The position numbers and the translations under genes are program-made. From IMG/VR virus record IMGVR_UViG_3300032069_000014, positions 1 to 55,578 of that record: DNA of 55,578 nt; one strand, given 5' to 3'. Below are positions 18,699 to 27,223 of the stretch, in pieces; position 1 is the stretch's first letter, and each line of letters begins with the position of its first letter. Below the pieces are notes generated by a model. That model had not been told where the DNA came from and searched no databases. It was given only the letters and a program-made list of their open reading frames with translations. This stretch comes from a virus.

Positions 18699-19043
18699 AT
18701 GGCTATTGACTTAGATGCTGTTCCGCCTCCATTTGAGGTAGTATACGAAGGAAACACAAGGAGCTTTGATGTCTGCGAACTCTCTCTCAAACTGGCATCA
18801 TTGCGTGAAACCCCTAACATTAACCCAGAAGCCGCGCTAACGTCAGTTCGAGAGATCACTGGGATGCCGAATCTATCACCCTACCAAATGATGATTTTCC
18901 TAGGCGAATTCAATAAGTTCGCCGAGGAGCATCTCGGGCCCCCTTTTCGAAGGCTTTTCGGGGATGCGCTCTTCTCTGCGCCTACTATGGGCTTTCCCCC
19001 AAAGAGCAGCGAGAGCTCGCCCCCAACGAATATATTGGGTTGA
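18699..19043 (+). CDS. Tail assembly chaperone, short form (G-like)
   Basis: 114 residues, preceded by AAGGAGA. Small acidic-helical protein between tail tube and tape-measure region, as expected for the lambda G-type chaperone that coats the tape measure. Near its 3' end the reading frame passes over C CCA AAG (18998-19004), a classical -1 slippery heptamer, and the -1 frame is open from there to 19213. The stop at 19041-19043 ends the unshifted form. Confidence 0.75.
   Translation: MAIDLDAVPPPFEVVYEGNTRSFDVCELSLKLASLRETPNINPEAALTSVREITGMPNLSPYQMMIFLGEFNKFAEEHLGPPFRRLFGDALFSAPTMGFPPKSSESSPPTNILG
18998..19004 (+). promoter_or_regulatory. -1 programmed frameshift slippery site CCCAAAG
   Basis: X-XXY-YYZ heptamer in the correct phase of the chaperone frame (codons CCA AAG). 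Slipping back one base continues into a frame with no stop until 19211-19213, giving a G-T-type fusion of about 171 residues. Tail chaperones are the standard place for this mechanism in long-tailed phages. Confidence 0.8.
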
Positions 19044-19213
19044 TGATGAATTTGAACTACATCCAACGATTGCGTACACTCGAGATTCTAAGCGCTGTCG
19101 CGTTAGCAACGAACACACAGAAAGCCCAGGACTTCATAGAGGACTTTAGAGAGCAGCCTTCTCTACCTCCGGGTGTTCTAGCGGCTCTCTTAGGAGGCGA
19201 GAAACCGAAATGA
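19004..19213 (+). CDS. Tail assembly chaperone, frameshift extension (T-like)
   Basis: The T-like part, read by -1 shift from the preceding frame: KEQRELAPNEYIGL then MMNLNYIQRL and so on, 69 residues. It also has internal ATGs at 19043 and 19046, directly at the G stop, so a separate short protein by re-initiation is possible. The codons between the slippery site and 19043 make sensible protein sequence in the -1 frame, which supports frameshifting. Its stop overlaps the next start (ATGA, 19210-19213). Confidence 0.7.
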   Translation, partial: EQRELAPNEYIGLMMNLNYIQRLRTLEILSAVALATNTQKAQDFIEDFREQPSLPPGVLAALLGGEKPK

Positions 19214-20667
19214 ACTACGAGAACTTATTTAATAGACTCCGCGTTCTCACGGGTGCTTTCTTCGATCTCGAGTATCACCAACAGCAAACAGCTGGAGCTA
19301 GACGTCCTCTCCCTTATTTGAGAGATACGGTACTCGCACCTTTCGAGGCACAGGATGTCCCCGAGCAAGTTAGTACCTTCTTCGCTTCCATCTCCACAGC
19401 TATTTCGGGGCTGACAAACTCTAAGCAGGCACTCCAGGCATCTCTCAGCTCCGTGTGGGATTCGGTTCTAGGCGAACTTAGAGTCCCTAGCAGGAGCGCT
19501 CTTTTTCAGCAGCTGAATATAAGCATGGAGGATGAGAGCGAATCCCTTCGCAAAAGACACCTAGAAATCCCCGCAGCAGATATCGAAACGGACAACACCC
19601 TCAAAGCAAACGGAAATAACATCGGGGACGGGAAGCTTGTGTATACCTTTGCCGAGAGAGAAATCGCTATCGAAGATCAGTTCCAGTGTATATGTACTTC
19701 TTCTACTGGCGGGCGTTATGCGTTTAGCATCTCGGGTGGCCCACGCGTATCAACTATAGGTCCCGACGTACAAGGAGCAGGGAGCAGCAGTACTCTTACG
19801 CCTCTATATGAGACGGAAATAACAAACGGTACGTTCGAAACCTGGTCGGGTGATCCTGAAGGTGCAGATGAATGGACGCTCCTAAGTGGTGTTTGGGCAA
19901 CAAACGCGAAGAAGTCAGACGTAGCTTTTGCGGGGACCCACGCTCTCGAAAGCGTCAAGGACAGTAATTGGCAAGCTTACCAAACCGTTAGCTTGATACC
20001 CGGAGATGTATATGCTTTTGGATGCTGGGTGCGAAAAGCCACTGGGGCAACCGGAAACATATATGTCGAGGTGCTTGACGAAAGCAATGTTCAGCAAGTC
20101 ACCGAAGAACTCGACATCGTCTTAGGTGACTTAGCAGCACCGAATACCTGGTACTTTAAGTTCTTTACCTTCATAGCGCCCCCGAACGCGACCGCGACTT
20201 GGCGATTATCGATCCGCACGGCTAGTCAGGCTGCAGCTTCGGCGTTTCTTGATAACCTCCAGTTCGGTAAAATGAGCGCGTTCAATAACATGTACTTCGC
20301 GCTCTTCAGCGGCTCGGTGGCGTTTAGTGAAGGCGATCGATTCGCTTTTACCGTTCAAGTCACTCCTGCTGGGAGTGCGTACACCGTAGACGACGGCGAT
20401 CAGGAGACTATCGAGTTATCGGAGCACGTAGACGATGAGTTTCCGGTCGGAGCAAGCATACAGAATAGCACCGATAAAACATGGCATAGAATAGTCACAT
20501 CTGAGTGGACGGATAAGACAACAGTTGTAGTGACTCCGAAAGCTTTCACTCCATGGACTGGGCTATCAGTGCAGGCTTTCTACCACGGGAGGATCCAAGA
20601 ACTCATAGGGAGGCTCTTTGGTGAGCAGCTACCTTCAAGTAATACACCCACACGAGAAGATCCGTAA
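19210..20667 (+). CDS. Tail protein with carbohydrate-binding-like module
   Basis: 485 residues. Residues 1-170 are helical then beta; residues about 205-355 look like a CBM4/9-type jelly-roll: NGTFETWSG at the start, a VSLIPGDVYAFGCWVRKATG strand, and ASAFLDNLQFGKM at the end, a signature of carbohydrate-binding modules. The C-terminal part is again tail-like. Placed between tail chaperone and tape measure, where an ornamental, sugar-binding tail protein is uncommon. Binding to cell-surface polysaccharide is inferred. Confidence 0.6.
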   Translation: MNYENLFNRLRVLTGAFFDLEYHQQQTAGARRPLPYLRDTVLAPFEAQDVPEQVSTFFASISTAISGLTNSKQALQASLSSVWDSVLGELRVPSRSALFQQLNISMEDESESLRKRHLEIPAADIETDNTLKANGNNIGDGKLVYTFAEREIAIEDQFQCICTSSTGGRYAFSISGGPRVSTIGPDVQGAGSSSTLTPLYETEITNGTFETWSGDPEGADEWTLLSGVWATNAKKSDVAFAGTHALESVKDSNWQAYQTVSLIPGDVYAFGCWVRKATGATGNIYVEVLDESNVQQVTEELDIVLGDLAAPNTWYFKFFTFIAPPNATATWRLSIRTASQAAASAFLDNLQFGKMSAFNNMYFALFSGSVAFSEGDRFAFTVQVTPAGSAYTVDDGDQETIELSEHVDDEFPVGASIQNSTDKTWHRIVTSEWTDKTTVVVTPKAFTPWTGLSVQAFYHGRIQELIGRLFGEQLPSSNTPTREDP

Positions 20668-20669
20668 AC

Positions 20670-21113
20670 ATGAGGAAAATCCTAGCTGCGACCAAGATGC
20701 TATTAGAGCAAGCGTTCCAAGGGAAAGACGCTCTGATATACCTCGCCCCGCGGACGACGCCCTACAATGCATCGAAAGATCTCGAGATCCAGGTATTTCT
20801 TGGGGAGCTCGGTGTGGTTGATCACGACGGAAGCGTCCGCCGAGATGACTTTCAAATACATGTTAGCGTACTGAAAAAGACGAGATTGGATCACGCGGCG
20901 CGATACGACACGGCGCTCACGAACGAAGCTGAGTCGCTGCTAGAAATAGCGCAGACTATAAGCGATACGCTCGATGGTGTTTTTCTTGAGGCGCGACTCA
21001 TACGGCCTCTCATGTTAGCTCGTATATCACCTGTGGGTGATGCGGCAAGCGTGCCTGGACTTTTAGTACAAACACTAACTTTTGTAGGCGGTATAAACAA
21101 GGCGCTCATATGA
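20670..21113 (+). CDS. Putative tail completion protein
   Basis: 147 residues, alpha/beta, with a beta strand DFQIHVSVLKK and a C-terminal LLVQTLTFVGGINKALI. The size and pattern resemble tail terminator/completion proteins, though these usually lie before the tail tube. Starts two bases after the previous gene and overlaps the tape-measure gene by four bases. Tentative assignment by size and context. Confidence 0.45.
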   Translation: MRKILAATKMLLEQAFQGKDALIYLAPRTTPYNASKDLEIQVFLGELGVVDHDGSVRRDDFQIHVSVLKKTRLDHAARYDTALTNEAESLLEIAQTISDTLDGVFLEARLIRPLMLARISPVGDAASVPGLLVQTLTFVGGINKALI

Positions 21114-22321
21114 TTGATCCCGGAAGAGAGATAAGGAAAGAGATATTCGGAGCCACAATGGCTTCGCCTACGGGAAACGCACTAAGCGGAGCGTTCCGCG
21201 GTGCTCTTTGGGGAGGAGGCGGTGCTGCTGCAGCGCAATTTCTAGCTACGGGGAGCGTCACTTCGGCTGGTGTGATTGCCGGAGCTGCTGCAGGAGCTGC
21301 GTTGGGTGGCCTCGCTTCAGCTGCTCTTTCTCTCATACCGATCTGGGAAAGACTCTCCCGCGTCTCGATAGGACTCGTCGATAGTTTAGCGAGTGTCCAT
21401 CCAGTGTTTCGTGCTATGAGTCGGATAGCTGCGGTACAAGAACGAATGCAAGGATTCCAGTGGGGCGAAGCTATTCGTCCTCTCATGGAAAAATGGTTCG
21501 CCTGGTCCATGGAATTCCAGCGATCTTGGACGGACCTGAAGATAGCTTTTTACCAAGCATTAGCACCTTCGCTTAAGAGCTTACTTAACAGTATTACAGC
21601 ATTATCTCCAGCGATAATAGGTCTCGCAAATATCGCTGTAGGGTTTATTAGCGGGATAGTAAAAGTAGGTGCTATTATTATGCGCCTGGTAGATATGCTC
21701 GACAGAGTAATTAGCGCGGTTGCTAAACTAGCTCCTGGAGGAACTACAGGGGAGCGAATGGCTCATGTAGGGCTGACCTCCGCTATTGCTGGAGGTTTGA
21801 CTCTAGCTGTTACTAAGAGTCCCGCTCTTGCAAGCAGAGTAGCACTCGGTACAGCCGGAATAGGAGCAGCTCTTGGTTTAGGCGAAGCCGCAGGTGAAGG
21901 AAAAGGTGTCGGGTTGGGCGAGGTAATAGGTGCTGCTTTAGCATCTCTTGGAATCAAAGCGCTTTTAGCTGCAGCGCTGGTTAGACTCGGAGTGGCGTCT
22001 ACTGCTGCGGGCCCGATAGGATGGTTTGTAGGCGCCGGTCTTGCTGCCGCCAGTCTTTTACTGAGCAGCGGAGGAGGCCAAGGAACGTTATCGAACGGAC
22101 CTTCTTTTGGCCAAGGAGGCATAAGCCGAGGGGTAGCAGGAACACCCTCTCTAACACAAACTATTGGTGGCGCAACAGCGAATGTTACTGTACAAGTACA
22201 AGACCACACCGAGCTCACGCGAGCTTTCGAAGAGGCCTGGAGTAAGATTAGAAGAACGCTCATGGAGCGCGAAGCTGAAATGGTAATTTCCAGTATGCGT
22301 CTGAGAGAGTCGATTTTATAA
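21110..22321 (+). CDS. Short tape-measure-like protein
   Basis: 403 residues with long Gly/Ala-rich hydrophobic helices (about residues 30-75, 165-200, 220-330) and a helical C-terminus (RAFEEAWSKIRRTLMEREAEM). Hydrophobic segments of this kind are typical of tape measure proteins, which set tail length and enter the host membrane. At about 0.15 nm per residue it would specify a tail of about 60 nm, short for a siphovirus. It may instead be only a membrane-inserting tail component. Confidence 0.6.
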   Translation: MIDPGREIRKEIFGATMASPTGNALSGAFRGALWGGGGAAAAQFLATGSVTSAGVIAGAAAGAALGGLASAALSLIPIWERLSRVSIGLVDSLASVHPVFRAMSRIAAVQERMQGFQWGEAIRPLMEKWFAWSMEFQRSWTDLKIAFYQALAPSLKSLLNSITALSPAIIGLANIAVGFISGIVKVGAIIMRLVDMLDRVISAVAKLAPGGTTGERMAHVGLTSAIAGGLTLAVTKSPALASRVALGTAGIGAALGLGEAAGEGKGVGLGEVIGAALASLGIKALLAAALVRLGVASTAAGPIGWFVGAGLAAASLLLSSGGGQGTLSNGPSFGQGGISRGVAGTPSLTQTIGGATANVTVQVQDHTELTRAFEEAWSKIRRTLMEREAEMVISSMRLRESIL

Positions 22322-24045
22322 TGGCTAGCTCCGTAACATATACTCTCCCGAGCGGCGTGACAGCAGTGATTAGTTATCCCTCGGTCTCGCTTGCACATGC
22401 GCCTATAATAAGCGCGCAAGGTCACTTCACTTCCGTCATACGATACAATGTCCATGTACGAGGCTATGTTACAGCCGCATCAGGTGGTCAGCCTTTAGCT
22501 AATAAAATAGTAGACTACCGTAATATCTTATCTACCCCCGGCGGCGACCTCAGCATCAGTATAGGGGACTACAGCAAAATCTTTCTCGCTAAAGAGGCTT
22601 CAAACCTAGGACCTCACCCCACAACTTTCGAAGTTCTCGAGATGCCAGGAGGGAAAATAGCAAAAGTAACGTGGCAGCTTGCTATTGAAGTTATAGGAAA
22701 CAGAAAAAAAGGAGGGGAGAATTGGTGGGCCGAGTTTGCGTACACAATCGAAACCACAGTGGACGTGAATCTCTTGGCCACACGCGTAATCGCAGGGATA
22801 CTAAGAATAAATCCACGGGACGCGCAGCTGAATCAAGGCCTTACGCATGCCTCAGCTGACGCTTGTCGGAAAGCGGTAGAAGCGAATGTTTGTGCTTGCC
22901 CCGATCCTGCTTACTGGGAGAGGCAATGGACATTTAAGCTTTCAGAGGACGAGACGCAGCTGTGGTTTACTTGTGTCGACCGAGAACGACATATGCCGCT
23001 CCCGCAAGATGTCTCTTCGGGCGACTTTTCTATCTCTGTTAACGCTAATTGGTTAGAATGGATAGTGACTGTAGAGCTACAATGTTCCTATCATGGTTTG
23101 GCAGCTGCCCTTGCCTGCGCGGAAATCGAAGAAAGACTAGGAGCGTATCTAGTAGAATACTCTCATTGGGGGTTGGGGCTCGTAGACTTGATTCGCTCTC
23201 AGCTGAACTTGAGTGAAAGAGGCTATCGCGCCGACACGAGAACTGAATGGGCGATACATCTTTGGCCAGACAGAGAAAAAAAGACGCGGCTCGAATCAGC
23301 CCATAATGCGCAGGTTGTCTTCACCGAATGGATGGAACGAAACCAACATACTCAAGACACCCTACGGGAAATATCTACCGATTTCTTCGAAGAGATGCAG
23401 CACCAGTACGAAGAAGAAAAAGTATTTGATACGTGGAAAACCGGCGACGCTGTCCTTACTGGAAAATGGGGTCTCGTAGGTAGATGCGGCTCTGAGAAGC
23501 TTTTGCAGCAACTTCTCATTACTATACCCGATAAACTTCCCCCGGAAGAACCTCCGGGCGACAAAAAACCTGATGGCAAGCCGACAGATAAACCCGCAGG
23601 TACTCGAGAGGAAGAGGAGCCTGTTTTCTATCTCTCGTGGCATGAGCATTTCGCGTACAAGATCGATTGGGGATATAAGTTTATCCCTACCATAGGGGGT
23701 GTCGATGTTGTGCAGCAATGGCATAAACCTACGGTTTGGTTGATAACAACCGGCGAAATGACGACAATGGAGATAATGCCGCGGCCTAGGCCACCTGCAT
23801 ACCAACTCGGTTCAGCGGAGCGAAAAGCTGACCCTAACATCAAGTCAGCATATTTGGTAAACGCGGAGTTCGCTCTTAATGAACCAACACGCGATGGGCG
23901 TTGGAATTCGTCTTGGCGTTATATTGTAAAGCTCGGAGTCGAGAGTATTCCCACAGCATGGGAAGTCCTTTTCCCTTATACCCCATTCTTTGAGTTTGAG
24001 GAGACTCCGGTTTTCAAGCTCCCGGAGCTCACCGATGGAGCTTAA
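22321..24045 (+). CDS. Tail tip / baseplate protein
   Basis: 574 residues, start overlapping the previous stop. N-terminal 160 residues form a beta-rich domain (YTLPSGVTAVISYPSV, IRYNVHVRGYV); the middle is helical with a Cys cluster (KAVEANVCACPDPAYWERQ); a proline/lysine-rich linker (PPEEPPGDKKPDGKPTDKP, about residues 403-421) leads to a C-terminal beta domain. Not recognised by family, but placement after the tape measure and before the hub-like gene indicates a distal tail component. Confidence 0.55.
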   Translation: MASSVTYTLPSGVTAVISYPSVSLAHAPIISAQGHFTSVIRYNVHVRGYVTAASGGQPLANKIVDYRNILSTPGGDLSISIGDYSKIFLAKEASNLGPHPTTFEVLEMPGGKIAKVTWQLAIEVIGNRKKGGENWWAEFAYTIETTVDVNLLATRVIAGILRINPRDAQLNQGLTHASADACRKAVEANVCACPDPAYWERQWTFKLSEDETQLWFTCVDRERHMPLPQDVSSGDFSISVNANWLEWIVTVELQCSYHGLAAALACAEIEERLGAYLVEYSHWGLGLVDLIRSQLNLSERGYRADTRTEWAIHLWPDREKKTRLESAHNAQVVFTEWMERNQHTQDTLREISTDFFEEMQHQYEEEKVFDTWKTGDAVLTGKWGLVGRCGSEKLLQQLLITIPDKLPPEEPPGDKKPDGKPTDKPAGTREEEEPVFYLSWHEHFAYKIDWGYKFIPTIGGVDVVQQWHKPTVWLITTGEMTTMEIMPRPRPPAYQLGSAERKADPNIKSAYLVNAEFALNEPTRDGRWNSSWRYIVKLGVESIPTAWEVLFPYTPFFEFEETPVFKLPELTDGA

Positions 24046-25432
24046 TAAACTTACGTATAAGGACCGCGCTCTTCAAGCCGGGCCACATAACTTTTTTCGT
24101 TTAGAATCTGGCGCGCGCCCCTCATTTGGTATTTTTCAATGCGATGAGGGTACCTACGGTTACCTTTTCGACAACGCGCGATTACCGAACGGGGGCAACT
24201 TAGTCTTTTCAGATGGTATTCGTACAGTAACTCTCCACGATATCTACGTCGTCGAAGCACGCCCCGCCCGAGGATATGCTAGCGCCGGATTCCCTTCGGG
24301 CAATGACTGTGGTCTATATGACCTAATTCTTGCTGACGCCCGCATCCTCTGGTTGAACACAGCAGGTGACAAGAATTATAACATGTACAAAGCCGATCGA
24401 ACGCTTGAAGTCCAGGAGGGCTACTCCGAGTCTGAAAACTGGACCTGGGTCGACATGATTGATGACCTCGCGACGCTCGCGGGAGCAACGATCGAGGATA
24501 ACTTCGCCCGTCTAGCAGCATTAACCTCCGAGCCACGAAACATAATGGCAAAGGGGCGTCCTGTAGCTGATGTACTCGAGGAGACTCTCTCTTTTCTTGG
24601 TTTGGTTATGATTCCCGGTATAATCGAATCATCTACATACTACATCCAGTATGCGAATGACTACAACAAAGATTGGTTAACCAATGAGAGAAAGAAGCTC
24701 GTCTTCGAAGGAGGCCCTGTATCAAGAAACGATTTAATCTTACCAAAAAATATCGGGCTCCGAGTTAGCAGCGGCCCCGTCGCGAAGATAGAACTCACAG
24801 CTACCGCTGAATACGATGCGAAGGGCTCGGGGTCACTTTACCTCGATGTCAAGCACGCTGGTGAACTCGACGAAAACGGCGAACTTCAAAACACCGACGA
24901 GCTAACGGCTTTGAGGGGTGATTTGATAGCCTCGCATTCTCAACCCAACCCAGAGCTAATGGTTACGCTCGTAGGAATCCATGACTTAGTATCTGATGGA
25001 TTCACTGACGTCGAGTGGAGATCGACGAGCGAAGGGGCTTTCACACGTGGGTTGGTGCGAAAGCCAAAAGTCAAGGCAACTCGCCCCGAAGATGGTCTTT
25101 TTAACTACGGGGCTTTCTATCTGGATAACAGAAGTGTGTTCCCAGTGACCCTTTCCCCGACCAGTGAAACTGAGGGTGATCACGGAGATTCTACAACTCA
25201 ATGCGGCTATGAATATGATGTCGCGGACGCAATTACAGGCGAAAAGCTTGCAGGAGCCGGTACGGACCCAGCGGTTGACCCGATCGACCCGATCTCCCCT
25301 CCGCATAAGTGGGTTCGGCCTACAGTAGGTTATATGATCGCAGCCTCATTCGGCTACGCTTATCGAGACAAAAGCAACACGCTTATCATCAGCTGGATAA
25401 ACGAAGTCGCTGATCAAAGTCCTTGCAGCTAG
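24035..25432 (+). CDS. Baseplate hub-like tail protein
   Basis: 465 residues from ATG 24035, which has GGAG upstream and overlaps the previous gene by 11 bases. Contains the helix-loop VADVLEETLSFLGLVMIPGI followed by a strand with tyrosines (STYYIQYAND), typical of phage hub domains in which a small mini-domain follows two beta barrels. The C-terminal 100 residues carry Asp/Pro-rich turns. Assigned as hub by position and these segments; no enzymatic motif seen. Confidence 0.55.
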   Translation: MELNKLTYKDRALQAGPHNFFRLESGARPSFGIFQCDEGTYGYLFDNARLPNGGNLVFSDGIRTVTLHDIYVVEARPARGYASAGFPSGNDCGLYDLILADARILWLNTAGDKNYNMYKADRTLEVQEGYSESENWTWVDMIDDLATLAGATIEDNFARLAALTSEPRNIMAKGRPVADVLEETLSFLGLVMIPGIIESSTYYIQYANDYNKDWLTNERKKLVFEGGPVSRNDLILPKNIGLRVSSGPVAKIELTATAEYDAKGSGSLYLDVKHAGELDENGELQNTDELTALRGDLIASHSQPNPELMVTLVGIHDLVSDGFTDVEWRSTSEGAFTRGLVRKPKVKATRPEDGLFNYGAFYLDNRSVFPVTLSPTSETEGDHGDSTTQCGYEYDVADAITGEKLAGAGTDPAVDPIDPISPPHKWVRPTVGYMIAASFGYAYRDKSNTLIISWINEVADQSPCS

Positions 25433-25442
25433 GAGGCGCAGC

Positions 25443-26039
25443 ATGGGTACTCCCGGCAAAGCGATGATTCGGACAGACGGTAAGCGTGGGCTGCTTTCGA
25501 ACGGTAAGGTTGCGGTCTTCGACGCCAACGGCAACTGCCCGGAGTGTTGTGAAGAAGGATGTGAGTTTTGTTCAGGTACTACTCCGGAGACGTTCGAGGT
25601 CGTGTTCAGCGACATCGATGGGTGCTGCAAGCCAGGAGTGTTCTTTTACCGGCCGGCAATTGGAACTTGGCTGACAGCAGCCTTTGTCAATGGTACTCAC
25701 GAGCTTGTCAGAAGCGGACCCTGTACATGGAGCAAGTTAATATCTAACGTGGGTTATTCAACTTATCTGGAAATCTATACCTGCGATACGTTTTTCCAGA
25801 ACTTGTCGAGTGCCACGATAGGGATAACGCTTAAAAAGACAGCAAACGACACATGGACATTGTCAGTTTCGTTCACCACAACTATTTACGATGACTACGG
25901 TTTATATGGCTTTATCTTTTATAAGAAAATAACCGGGCAGGTAGCCGAATGCGATGGCGATTTGGCGTTTACTAATGACATCACAGATTGCAGTGGTGGG
26001 ATTTGCCAGGATGGAACGGCAACAGTAGGCTTGCCATGA
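25443..26039 (+). CDS. Cysteine-rich tail protein
   Basis: 198 residues, with about 15 cysteines, many paired (CPECCEEGCEFC near residues 32-43; GCCKPG near 60). The N-terminus GKAMIRTDGKRGLLSNGKVAVFD is a compact beta segment, and the rest a beta-rich domain. Could be a disulphide- or metal-stabilised tail-tip protein. AGGAGG precedes the ATG, and its stop overlaps the next start by four bases. Confidence 0.55.
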   Translation: MGTPGKAMIRTDGKRGLLSNGKVAVFDANGNCPECCEEGCEFCSGTTPETFEVVFSDIDGCCKPGVFFYRPAIGTWLTAAFVNGTHELVRSGPCTWSKLISNVGYSTYLEIYTCDTFFQNLSSATIGITLKKTANDTWTLSVSFTTTIYDDYGLYGFIFYKKITGQVAECDGDLAFTNDITDCSGGICQDGTATVGLP

Positions 26040-26305
26040 GAGACTTCACCAGGACAAGCCACTGCCTCAACCGGGCGCACTGCAACGCCTGCCGGAACGA
26101 CCTTGCTTGGCGGGCGGTGATGAGCAAATCGTTCATCATGCCGGACAAGTGCCCGCATCAGGCGGGCCTTGGCGATAAGGTTGCGGCCTTCCTGAAGCGC
26201 CCGTTGGTCGCGGGTGCGGTAAAGCGTCTGACCGGAATCGACACACACAAGCCCTGCGGCGGATGCCGAAAGCGTCAGGCATGGTTGAACAAGATCAAGC
26301 TCTAA
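26036..26305 (+). CDS. Small cysteine-rich protein, zinc-binding candidate
   Basis: 89 residues from ATG 26036 (ATGAG overlap with the previous stop). Four-part Cys/His pattern: C-x5-C-x2-C near the start, CPH in the middle, and CGGCRKRQAWLN near the end. Likely a zinc-ribbon fold. DNA here is GC-richer than the flanking repeats. Last gene of the structural region. Confidence 0.55.
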   Translation: MRDFTRTSHCLNRAHCNACRNDLAWRAVMSKSFIMPDKCPHQAGLGDKVAAFLKRPLVAGAVKRLTGIDTHKPCGGCRKRQAWLNKIKL

Positions 26306-26322
26306 GACGCTTCATTTCTCGT

Positions 26323-26449
26323 TTTTACCCTGTTTCATTCTATGATCTCTAGATGTTTTATGTACCTATATTATTGTTTTGAAAAATCTATTAAACAATA
26401 GGATCTAGAGATCATAGAATGCTTCTTACCGTGTTTTTAGGGTATTTTC
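26323..26449 (+). repeat. Long repeat copy 1 (84-bp palindrome-ended core)
   Basis: A 127-base unit whose core (26337-26420) has perfect 18-base inverted ends, attctatgatctctagat and its complement, around a 48-base middle. The unit is repeated 17 bases further on with several mismatches in the middle and near-identical flanks (ttacc and accgtg...agggtatttt). Confidence 0.85.
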
Positions 26450-26466
26450 ACTTTCTCGTCCCCTGC

Positions 26467-26594
26467 TTTTACCTCGTTTCATTCTATGATCTCTAGATGT
26501 TTTATGTATCTATAATATTTTTTTGAAAAATCTATTAAACAATAGGATCTAGAGATCATAGAATACTCTTTACCGTGTTTTTTAGGGTATTTTC
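26467..26594 (+). repeat. Long repeat copy 2 (matches the inverted copy at 52.3 kb)
   Basis: Second unit, core 26481-26564. Positions 26469-26574 (106 bases) are by eye exactly the reverse complement of 52305-52410. Same 18-base inverted ends as copy 1. Confidence 0.88.
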
Positions 26595-26649
26595 GCGGCA
26601 TTTTATTCCTATCCTACACCACCTCAAAGCAGGCGAAAAAGGCCAAAAA

Positions 26650-26691
26650 TCCGCGGTTTTGACGCAGAAATCTGCGGTTTTCGCGCAGAAA
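26650..26691 (+). repeat. Two 21-bp direct repeats inside a hairpin
   Basis: Two adjacent 21-base units sharing tcNgcggttttNNcgcagaaa (26650-26670 and 26671-26691). They are flanked by aaaaatccgcg (26645-26655) and its complement cgcggattttt (26692-26702), so the whole block can fold on itself. Iteron-like; a binding site for a replication or regulatory protein is possible. Confidence 0.65.
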
Positions 26692-26802
26692 ACGCGGATT
26701 TTTCGGGGTTTTCTTGTAAGAATACGCGGTTTTATAGGTAATAATAGAAGGATCGCGTGATTCTTCAATTGTTGTGGTTAACTAACTAGAAGGAGAAAAA
26801 CC

Positions 26803-27084
26803 ATGTTAACCCCATCGCAAACAAGCAGTGCTGTAGTCCCGGCGCAGACGAAGACCGGAAAGAGCAAGAAGGCGAAGACGCAGACGCGGAAGGCGATTGT
26901 TCATCTGCGTCCGAAGGACGAGCCCAAGAAGTGGGTTCAAGTTCTCAAGGGCGTTGCTATTGTCGCCGGTAGCATCGGCGCGATGGTAGCGTTCTTCATC
27001 TTGGCTCCAGTTGCGACAGCGGCTGGGGTCGCAGCTGCTTCGGCGATCGCGCCGAAAGCGACAAAGATGATGATGCAGCCGTAG
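26803..27084 (+). CDS. Small basic single-pass membrane protein
   Basis: 93 residues, AGGAG before the ATG. Residues 1-47 are strongly basic (GKSKKAKTQTRKAIVHLRPKD), residues about 50-85 are hydrophobic and Gly/Ala-rich. First gene after the repeat region and ends in a strong stem-loop, so it forms its own short transcription unit. Function unknown; an early membrane-acting protein is a guess. Confidence 0.6.
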   Translation: MLTPSQTSSAVVPAQTKTGKSKKAKTQTRKAIVHLRPKDEPKKWVQVLKGVAIVAGSIGAMVAFFILAPVATAAGVAAASAIAPKATKMMMQP

Positions 27085-27097
27085 TAGTAGTAGGTGT

Positions 27098-27187
27098 GCG
27101 CAGCACAGAACGTTGCTGATCAATAGGATACCGGTTGTTCGTGGTGTATTCCGCGGTTAGTTGTGAAGCGTTCTGTGCTGCGCTTTT
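27098..27187 (+). terminator. 15-bp stem with long loop, terminator or small structured RNA
   Basis: gcgcagcacagaacg (27098-27112) pairs perfectly with cgttctgtgctgcgc (27169-27183), followed by tttta. The loop is 56 bases, long for a terminator, so a structured RNA such as a small RNA with its own terminator-like closing stem is possible. Confidence 0.65.
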
Positions 27188-27223
27188 ATTTTGCCTGACT
27201 TCTGTTTAAGAAGGAGAATTACA

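Larger units (their letters stand above)
26306..26802. other. Gene-free AT-rich region with repeats; origin or control region candidate
   Basis: The only gap longer than 300 bases. It holds two 84-bp palindrome-ended repeats in tandem (26337-26420 and 26481-26564), then two 21-bp direct repeats (26650-26691) enclosed by a near-perfect inverted repeat, then a weak TTGTAA (26714-26719) with an AT-rich -10-like stretch before the next gene. It separates the structural from the early region. Repeats, AT-richness and location fit a replication origin and/or regulatory junction; no coding potential supported. Confidence 0.55.

Noticed and set aside
21763-22455. Minus-strand frame of 230 codons
   Set aside because: Antisense shadow of the Gly/Ala-rich tape-measure gene; low-complexity Pro/Ala/Ser composition.
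26337-26564. Two-repeat CRISPR or insertion sequence
   Set aside because: No spacer series, no transposase, no clear target-site duplication; palindrome-ended short repeats fit other roles better.
26714-26745. Promoter TTGTAA with AT-rich -10
   Set aside because: Spacing to the nearest TATAAT-like hexamer is 18-20 with poor match; kept only as a weak possibility in the region description.
26556-26768. Minus-strand frame of 70 codons in the gene-free region
   Set aside because: Composed of the iteron repeats read in reverse; no ribosome site.
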